From assembly GCA_946406115.1 (NCBI GenBank), contig OX291542.1, forward strand, positions 5,232,959 to 5,296,958: 64,000 nt of DNA, given 5' to 3'. The DNA comes from Apoda limacodes (taxonomy: Eukaryota; Arthropoda; Insecta; Lepidoptera; Limacodidae). Under the pieces are notes generated by a model. That model ran no database searches and was not told the DNA's origin. It worked only from the letters and a program-made list of their open reading frames with translations. Positions 56,807 through 64,000 of the stretch are shown piece by piece (positions within the stretch are counted from its first letter, which is position 1; each line of letters opens with the position of its first letter). Position numbers and translations under genes: made by a program.

Positions 56807-58390
56807 CTGTCGATGTACTTACAAAATATTGTTACTAAAAAAATGGATTAAATTTAAACAAAGATCAAAACACCTGTTTAAACAAATGATACAATTATTT
56901 GGTATTGTTTTCTATTGTTAAAAATAATAAAAGGCAGTTACTTGCAATAAAGGTAACTGACAATAGAAATATTCTTCGAGAACAAAAAGCCTATTCAACT
57001 TTTGCTGCATCAAGAAGATGGATTATTAAATTCTATAAACAACACGTTTTTACGCAACAAGAAGGTTGTGACAATCCTTATGAAAATTTAAAAAAAAACA
57101 AATAAGCAACTTAAGAACTGAGACAACGAACAATGTTAATATTAATTCATATCAATTCATATTAATTCATAACGAACAATATTAATATTAAGCTGAAGAA
57201 ACCCTATCGTAGTCCAATGTGATGTATTCGACTCGTTAATACCAAATGAACTAAAACTTAAGGGGTTTACTAGAAGACCTTGAAGAGTTTCACTATGCAC
57301 CTTGTGGTTCCATCATCAGATCAGCTCGATGGAAACATATTATTATATTTTCATCTATATTAAATACATTTGTACATTTTCATATTTATAGCCAACTGAC
57401 GGTGTCTATCGACGACAATCGATGACTTTCGACAAACTAATTTACTACCTTGTAATACAATCTACTATTTCATCACACTTTCTCGAAAACAGTGTCATTA
57501 CATGCAGACAAAGAGCTTTTTCTTTGTTAATTTTTATTTTTCTCAAGCCAAAACGCACGTTCATAGAACCCACAGGCGGTAATGACGCGCTTATTCTATC
57601 AAATATGTATAAAAGCTGAACAGCTGCAAAATATGAACTACGCGCCAAGCCAGCAATTACAAGTTTTAACTTTAGCCAAAATTCAAGAATTCATAAACTA
57701 AGTAGACGTCAAAAAATAAAATATCGCCATCTGGTGTTGGTGTTGTTTTCTCTATTTTTATTCCCGCTATTTAAATTGTGTTCTGGCGAATTTATTTATA
57801 ACCGTATGCACCCACCCAGAGATGGCAGTAGTACTCCATATGGGCCGAACTTGCGACTTGTAAAACAGCAACAACAGCAGCCCCGACGTGAAGTACCGCT
57901 TCATTCTGTTGAGTACACCAAGTTATTTAATCAACAACAACAACAAAAAAAGGAGGAGGTTCTCGATTCGGTTCTTTTTTTATATATGTTCGGGCATAAC
58001 TCCGTCATATATTGACGGATTTGCAAAATGCTTTTTTTATTTAAAGTATACTTCCAAGGTGGTCCCATATTAATGAAGTGAATTTAAAGCTTTTGGGAAA
58101 AAAAAAATTATGGTGTTAATTTGGAATTGGTGAAAGCCAAAGTGAAAGTGAATTTTATGCTGATGATAGTATAAAATTTAAATACTGGTTTGTTTTTTTT
58201 TAATGACTACTGCAGGTTGGCTGATGCAGCCGTTACTGAAGGAGTCTCAGCCTATATAACGCCCAACTCTCAAGGGCTCGGCTTGGGTTGTCGCTTTTTG
58301 GGTCGTCCCTTCGACCGGCGTGAGCCTCGAACCCGAAGGTGAGTCGACGTCGTGTGAGGGGGGGACTACTAGGGCAGTAGGAGTCGTCGA
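56807..58390. other. Upstream region of the Asn/Gly gene, unit 3
   Basis: Same AT-rich DNA as in units 1 and 2, with the ~200-bp segment (ctgaacagctgcaaaatatg ... ctatttaaa) that unit 1 lacks, the small LINE-A piece near 57,835-57,930 and a (CAA)n run. No gene is supported on either strand. Confidence 0.6.
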
Positions 58391-58399
58391 CAGGGGCTG

Positions 58400-59518
58400 T
58401 TAGTACGTGCCGCGGCCACCTAACAATGGTTTTCGACCATCCCGTACGAGACGGGACAACAGAGTCACTCATGCACGTCTCAAGGAGGCAGTAGGCAACG
58501 AGCTTCCAATGATAGAGACGACATGTGACATCATCCCAAAAACCTTTGTCTTTGACAAAAGATACTATATCCAGCTTCCTGAAGAAGAAAAGGATAGCTC
58601 TGGCATGCATGAAGTTAGGATTAGGTTAGGATCTACACTGATGGCTATAAAACAGAGTCTGGAACGAGCGCGGGAGTGTTCTCGCATGACCTGAACATCA
58701 ACAACCTTGGGTGCACTCAACACCATGTTCCAGGCAGAATGTGTCGGGATTACCCGAGCTGCAACAGCGGTCCTGTCTACAAACATAAGCGATGCATCGA
58801 TACGCATCATCTTCGACAGTGCTGCTGTGCTACAAGCTCTCAACAAGAACCGCATCAACAGAAGACTACTCCTGGAGTGTCACTGTAAACTGCAAAAAAT
58901 TGCATTCAAGAACCGGGTTACTCTTCAATCGATACGTGGTCACAGTGGGTCTAGGCAATGATCTGCATATCAGTTGGCTAAGAGAGGATCGGGCACTAAA
59001 ATTTTGGGACCCGAACCAATCGTACCGATACCTTTTATACAACTCAAAACGTGGTAACGTGACAGAACCTTACAACTATACAACCAACAAACAGTGGGTA
59101 GAGCAAACGGACTGCAGACAAACCAAGAATGTTCTTACATCCTTGGACGCAAATCTGTCGCACAAGCTGTTACAACTTAGTAGGAAAAACCTACGCTACA
59201 TAGTTGGCATAATAACAGGTCACTGCCCGCTAAACAAACACTTTTTCAATATCGGCGTTACCGACAGTCCTCAATGCAGGGGCTGCATGGTAGCCGAGGA
59301 GACACCTTCTCACGTGGTTCTACATTGCAAAAGCGTGAACGACCAACGGACAAGGCTCCTCAAGAATCCACAAACCATGAGAGAGGCGCTGAATAACATC
59401 AGATGCCTCCTTGATTTTTGGACGGAGCTGGGATGGTATGAGTATGAGGTACCAATGAAATGAACCGGTTACCTACGTACAATCATGAGGCTAAGTGCGG
59501 AAAACTAACTAACTAACT
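58400..59518 (+). mobile_element. LINE-C 3' part with RNase H domain, unit 3
   Basis: It contains RAATAVLSTNISDASIRIIF with DSAAVLQALN, then a frame change. From about 58,980 an open frame to 59,463 gives LREDRALKFWDP, RKNLRYIVGIITGHCPLNKH and the zinc-knuckle-like CRGCMVAEETPSHVVLHC. The end is an (aact)n run. Confidence 0.8.
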
Positions 59519-59544
59519 ACCGTGGTCGGTCGGGGAGGTGATAG

Positions 59545-60385
59545 TTTGTGGATTGCACAATAAATCGGTTCGGGTGATTGGACGTACGCTCTAAAAAGCG
59601 GACTGGCAGGTCTTTGAAGTATTGGTGAATCGTGGGGAGCTCGAAATCCCTGTGAAGGTCCGCATTCCGGTCGAACCAGGGGACTCCGGAGGCCGAAACC
59701 ATTCGCCATTCGCGGTGATTGCGGAGTCTCTTAGTGATTCGACTCACTTGCCTGTCGGTAGTGTAAATAGCGGTATCGTCCGCGAAGAGAGCCAATTGGG
59801 TAGCTATCGTTTTACACGTTATCGGTGAACAGAAGATACAAGATAGGAAAGAAAACGGACCCTTGCGGGACTCCTGCTTGTATAGGACAAAGAGTGCCTT
59901 CGACTAAATAGCGAAAGCTGCGATTCGAAAAATAGTCTTGTTTGATGAGAACAAGGCGGTCTGGCAACTGATAGTTGTACAGTTAATAAATTAAACTGTT
60001 GTGCTAGACTTTGTCGAAGGCTTTTGCTACAAAAGACAGCGCCCGTGTGACGGGGCTTACCTAGTACTGATTGGAAGCCAGTGAGAATGTGTTCCGTGAT
60101 ACGGAGGACTTGGTGAACACACGAGTATTGGATAAGGAGGCGTTTGTTAAGTTTACCAAGGGTCGTTAGTAGACTTATAGGGTGGTAGGAGGAAGGCTCG
60201 GTACGAGCTTTCCCTGGCTTGTGGATGCCTATGAAAAAAGCAATTGTGCATAGCAGCGTTAAAGATGGCTGCTAGAAGGAAGAGGAGTGGCAAAGTAAGA
60301 CGCTTTAGAATATCGTTAGAGATAACGTCCGTGCCAAGGGGTTTCCTGGGGGCGTAGGTCTTTAATGACTTGCTTGAGATGCTTA
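59545..60385 (-). mobile_element. LINE-D (Jockey-like) RT fragment, unit 3, shortened
   Basis: It has the LALFADDTAIYTTDRQVSRI text and other RT motifs as in units 1 and 2. A deletion near 60,133 removes part of the RT, and a second near 60,382 removes about 400 bp towards the LINE-A fragment. Confidence 0.75.
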
Positions 60386-60472
60386 TAATTATTATATTAG
60401 ATTAATAATTACTTATTTCCAAAAATCTGATCTAAATTTCAGTTTGAAGTTGGTGTATATGTAGTACATAGC

Positions 60473-61480
60473 CATTGAGAGTCAACGGGAGGCATTGGCA
60501 TATAGCCTGGACATAGCGATGGCGTTCAAACGGGTCTGGCACAGGAGTCTTTTGTCAAAGTTGCCATCTTACGGAGTGCCCGAGGGTTTGTGCAAATGGA
60601 TGGATAGCTTTTTGTCCGGTAGACGCTTACGAGATGTAGTCAACTGTTGGCTGCTCTGATAGCATGAACATTAATGCTGGCGTCCCGCAAGGCTCTGTGC
60701 TGTCTCCTACGCTGTTTCTACTGCATATCAATGACACGTTGTCCATCAATTACATACGTTGCTATTCGGAAGACAGTACTGGGGACGGTTATTACACGGG
60801 CTTACATTAGGATCCTTTGTGTTGACATCTCCAGCGGTGTTCAGTTCCGAGATCATTTACAAAACAAGGTGAAGCTGGCGTCCAAAAAACTTGGTGTACT
60901 CAACAGAGCGAAGCAGTACTTCACCTTTGGACAAAGGTTGCTGCTTTACAACTCCCAAGTCCGACCTCATATAGAGTACTGCGGTCATCTCTGGGTGGGT
61001 GCACTCAGCTACCAGCAGCGACGGGCTGTAAGAATCTTTGACGATCCCAAACTCACAAGCCGTATCGAACCCTTAAGTCTGAGGAGAGACTTTGCCTCCC
61101 TTTGTGTATTCTATCGCTTGTTTAATAGAATGTGTTCCTCAGAGGAATTGATCAAAATTATGCCCATGGCTACTTTCTACCATCACACCGCTTGCTGTCA
61201 GTAGGGAATTCATTCTCACACTTTAAAACCTAAATGTTCGCGTACAGTGCGGTTTCAGAGAAACTTGCTTCAACTAACGTAAGGTTGTGGAATGAGCTCC
61301 CTGCCAACATTCTTTCTGAGGACTGCAGTATGGTTCTTCAAGAAAGAAGGTTTTAGATTTTTGAAGGGTCGGCAACGCGCTAGTGATGCCCCAGGTGTTG
61401 CAAGCCTCTATAGGCTGACCTAGCCTATGGAGGTGACTGCTTACCACCAGGCGGGCAAACAGTCTTATTGTTTGCAATTT
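60473..61480 (+). mobile_element. LINE-A fragment closing unit 3
   Basis: Counterpart of 38,516-39,530 with the same internal deletion. Some bases are closer to the intact element than in units 1 and 2 (for example tttttgtccgg is kept). Confidence 0.85.
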
Positions 61481-61620
61481 TTTTTTACGTATATTCTTGT
61501 TACTAATAAATTAAAACAGGACATAGAAAACGTAAATACTTTTTCAAGGCATTTCTAAGTCCATTAAAAAGCAAGAATAGTTAGAGAAATAAGGAAGACA
61601 GAAGAATAATAATTAACTAA

Positions 61621-61921
61621 TCTATATATACAAAAATGAATCACTATTTCCCTTGGTCACGCCCTAACATCCGAACGACTGCACCAAATTAGGTAATTCT
61701 TTTTTCGCACCAAATAAGGTAATTCTTTTTAAAGCAAGGTTTCTACGAAAGACAAAAGGTTCAAGAGCGAGTCGGACTCGCTTACTAATGGTAAACCGAT
61801 TGGCATGAAATTTTGGTAAGTTTTTGTGCACACGCCGGGGAAGATTTCTGAATTAGTAAATTTGAAATACGTGCCGCGCCAGTTGTTAAACAACAGAAAC
61901 AAAGTTTGCCGGGTCAGCTAG
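61621..61921 (+). mobile_element. Helitron-like element at the start of unit 4
   Basis: It starts TCTATATATACAAAAATG and ends ggtcagCTAG (followed by G instead of T). It carries a short internal duplication of the 'caccaaat(a/t)aggtaattct' text at 61,682-61,726. Confidence 0.75.
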
Positions 61922-61954
61922 GTACACATAAAATAAAGACACAAGAACAAAAGT

Positions 61955-64000
61955 AAGTCAAAGTCAAAGTCAAAGTCAAAATGGTTTATTCAAATAAGGA
62001 TTTTACAATCACTTTTGAATCGTCAAAGTTATAAAATATTATTTTTTGAACCCTCCCACCTTCCCGCCGGTTCACAATGTTGTTGATTTCTACCGAGAAG
62101 AATCCGGCAAGAAACTCGACAGTTACTCTTTTAAAAATACTATCAATAATACAAATAAACTAAAATACAATTAATGTTTTAAATAAAAAATTTTTAGTCG
62201 TACAATTTTATGTTATTTCCATTTTAATTTGGTTTACCTATGCATCCTGTAATTAAGCATCATCAGTCCCAAGGATTTTTATCATTTACATAGTCTGAAA
62301 TATTGTAGTATGCCTTTTTACAAAGTACCTGCTTGATAAAAGATTTAAATTTACTTATTGATAGATTTTGAATTTTATTGGGAACATTGTTGTAAAAGTT
62401 ACATTGCCCCATAAAAGAGTTACTTATTTTGTGTAGACGTGTATCATGCACCAACAGCTTATTTTTACTTCTAGTATTTACTTTGTGAACATCACTTTTC
62501 TTGCTGAAACTATTGATATTTTTATGTACATATAAAAGATTTTCATATATGTACTGCGACACTAAAGTTAAATTTTTTACTTCCCTAAACCTATCCCTCA
62601 GAGATATCCTAGATCCTAATTTATAAATAGCACGAATTGCCCTTTTTTGTAACAAAAATATTGTATTTACATCAGCAGCGCTACCCCACAATAGGATACC
62701 ATATGTCATTAAACTATGGAAATAGCAAAAATATACTATTTTTGCAGTGTCGACATCGGTCAATTGTCTTATTTTCTTGATCGCATACATAGCAGAGCTA
62801 AGTTTTTTGGCTAGGTTATGAATATGAGGACCCCATTGAAGTTTGGAGTCCAGCGTTATGCCAAAAAAGACTGTTGAATAAACAAGTTCTAATTGCTCGC
62901 CATTAATATTAATACATGTCTTTCTCTGACTAACATTTGGTAATGTAAATTTAACACATTTGGTTTTTTTTTCATTAAGTAACAAATTATTAGCGTTAAA
63001 CCAATTTACAATTTTAGAAAGGGCATTATTTAATTCATTATAACATGTCTGTCGTCTCTTAACTTCAAAAAGCAAAGAGGTGTCATCAGCAAATAAGACA
63101 ATGTCATGGTTTTTTACATTATATGGGAGATCATTAATGTAAATAAGAAATAGAAAAGGATCTAAAATTGAGCCCTGAGGGACTCCTATAGTGACTGCTG
63201 ATCCCGGAGATCTTTCACCGTTGACATCTATTTTCTGTACTCTCCTACTCATATAGGATGTCAAAAGGTCGAGAGCTTTGCCTCTAATACCATAGTGATG
63301 TAGCTTGCTGATGAGATTTTCATGTTGAACACAGTCAAATGCCTTAGATAAATCACAAAACACTCCAAGGGCGTCATGCGAATCCTCCCAGGCGTTATAT
63401 ATATTTTTTAATAGAACGGCCTTTCATAAAGCCAAACTGTTTACTACTAAGTAGCTCATTAATACAGAAATGGCTTAACATTTGACAAAGTATGATTTTT
63501 TCAAAAACTTTACTGAGCATAGGTAGTATTGAAATAGGCCGAAAATTATTAGGATCTGTTGAACTACCTGATTTAAAAAGAGGTATAACTTTGCTAAGTT
63601 TCATCTCATCAGGAAACACACCACTATCAACACAACTATTAAATATATTGGCTAAGGGTTGTGCTATAACATGAATAATTGAATTTATAGTTTTTACAGA
63701 AAGTCCCCAAAGGTCTGTGGTGTTTTTAATTTCTAATGTTTTAAATGTATTAATGATATCCGTAGGACTAATGTTTTTAAATACAAAGGGAACGTTACAT
63801 TCAGGAACACTTGTTTTTAATAATTTTTCTGCTAAGATTGGACTTGAGTTTAGATGTTCAGTTGTTTTGAATGGGATATTCCTAAAAAACTGTTCAAAGG
63901 CAACTGCTACCTCAGAATTTGTTTTAAAACTAGCATCATTTACAATCAACTCAAAGTCCTGAAAAGAATTCCTAGCTTTACCAGTTTCATTATTGATTAT
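61955..64000 (-). mobile_element. LINE-B inserted in unit 4, minus strand, runs off the window
   Basis: The 3' tail shows as (gtcaaa)n at 61,955-61,981, inserted after agaacaaaagta, text that is continuous in units 2 and 3. The 3' UTR follows to 62,262. Coding frames are 63,363-62,263 and 63,949-63,395 on the minus strand. Further upstream coding text continues to the window edge. Confidence 0.9.
62263..63949 (-). pseudogene. LINE-B reverse transcriptase, broken between RT motifs
   Basis: Upstream frame (63,949-63,395): VIPLFKSGSSTDPNNFRPIS, ILPMLSKVFEKIILCQML and KQFGFMKGRSIKKYI, then a stop. Downstream frame: FCDLSKAFDCVQHENLISKL, GVPQGSILDPFLFLIYINDL, catalytic VLFADDTSLLFEV, then the same C-terminal region as at 45,596-46,412. 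Between them (around 63,395-63,425) roughly a dozen residues expected after 'GRS' are missing and the frame is shifted, so this copy is probably inactive. Codons NAWEDSHDALGV are readable just before the second frame. Confidence 0.85.

Larger units (their letters stand above)
28968..61954. repeat. Tandem segmental duplication array, three full units plus part of a fourth
   Basis: The anchor 'taaattaaaacaggacatag' (or a close variant) recurs near 29,388, 39,555, 49,155 and 61,508, always after a LINE-A fragment and before a Helitron-like element. Spacings are about 10.2, 9.6 and 12.35 kb; removing the 3.67-kb insertion leaves about 8.7 kb for the third. Each unit has, in order: Helitron-like element, the minus-strand Asn/Gly gene, a Helitron-like element inside intron 2, AT-rich upstream DNA, LINE-C with RNase H (plus), LINE-D RT (minus), LINE-A fragment (plus). 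Units read nearly identical for hundreds of bases but differ by private insertions and deletions. The array starts inside a LINE-A fragment at about 28,968 and may continue past the window. Confidence 0.9.

Overview
The window looks like a piece of a lepidopteran (moth or butterfly) nuclear genome. It is AT-rich, genes are split by spliceosomal introns, and much of the sequence is dispersed repeats of kinds common in Lepidoptera: short elements ending in 5'-TC...CTAG-3' between A and T (Helitron-like), the 'gcgcgagtccgactcgcac' repeat family, a tRNA-derived SINE, and several LINE families. There is no operon structure, no rRNA and no CRISPR. Species cannot be told from the sequence alone.

Left part (1-21,111). 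The main gene is a plus-strand CRAL-TRIO (Sec14-like) lipid-binding protein gene. Five exons are visible (6209-6365, 9831-9951, 11656-11790, 14395-14608, 20957-21111), all intron phases agree, and together they encode about 260 residues up to the stop. The N-terminal coding exon was not found. Its introns and upstream flank hold MULE, Tc1/mariner-like, Helitron-like, SINE and LINE remnants and three kinds of tandem repeat (104-bp, 70-bp, ~41/203-bp units).

Middle (21,112-28,967). This stretch holds a hAT-like MITE, a fold-back element with 54-bp arms, a decayed Helitron/PIF1 helicase, LINE fragments, and the first two exons of a small secreted-protein gene on the minus strand (28,802-27,605).

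Right part (28,968-64,000). This is an array of a large tandem segmental duplication, with three gene-bearing units of roughly 9-10 kb once later insertions are removed, and the start of a fourth. Each unit carries the same minus-strand, five-exon gene for a small secreted protein: a signal peptide, a low-complexity Asn-Gly repeat of about 95 residues, and a short basic, Cys-containing tail. I reconstructed the exons from splice sites and phases. In all three units the joined coding length is a multiple of three (160, 147 and 143 aa), with a TATA box at a similar distance upstream. The C-termini differ: unit 1 has lost the likely ancestral stop, unit 2 has a 2-bp deletion, and unit 3 keeps the stop. 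I do not recognise the protein. A secreted structural or silk-like role is only a guess from composition and architecture. The divergent gene at 27.6-28.8 kb shares the exon 1/exon 2 layout, including a 31-nt second exon, so the locus may be an older small family.

The units are separated by 5'-truncated fragments of one LINE family, which suggests amplification by unequal exchange. After duplication, individual units took private insertions: a structurally intact 3.65-kb LINE with a 988-codon APE+RT ORF, poly-A tail and 12-bp target-site duplication in unit 3 (49,451-53,106), a 5'-truncated LINE with a (TTTGAC)n tail in unit 2 (45,596-46,709), the same family on the minus strand in unit 4 (from about 61,955 to the window edge), and a short non-autonomous element in unit 3 (55,314-55,655). 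Statements on similarity between units come from reading by eye, not from a computed alignment.
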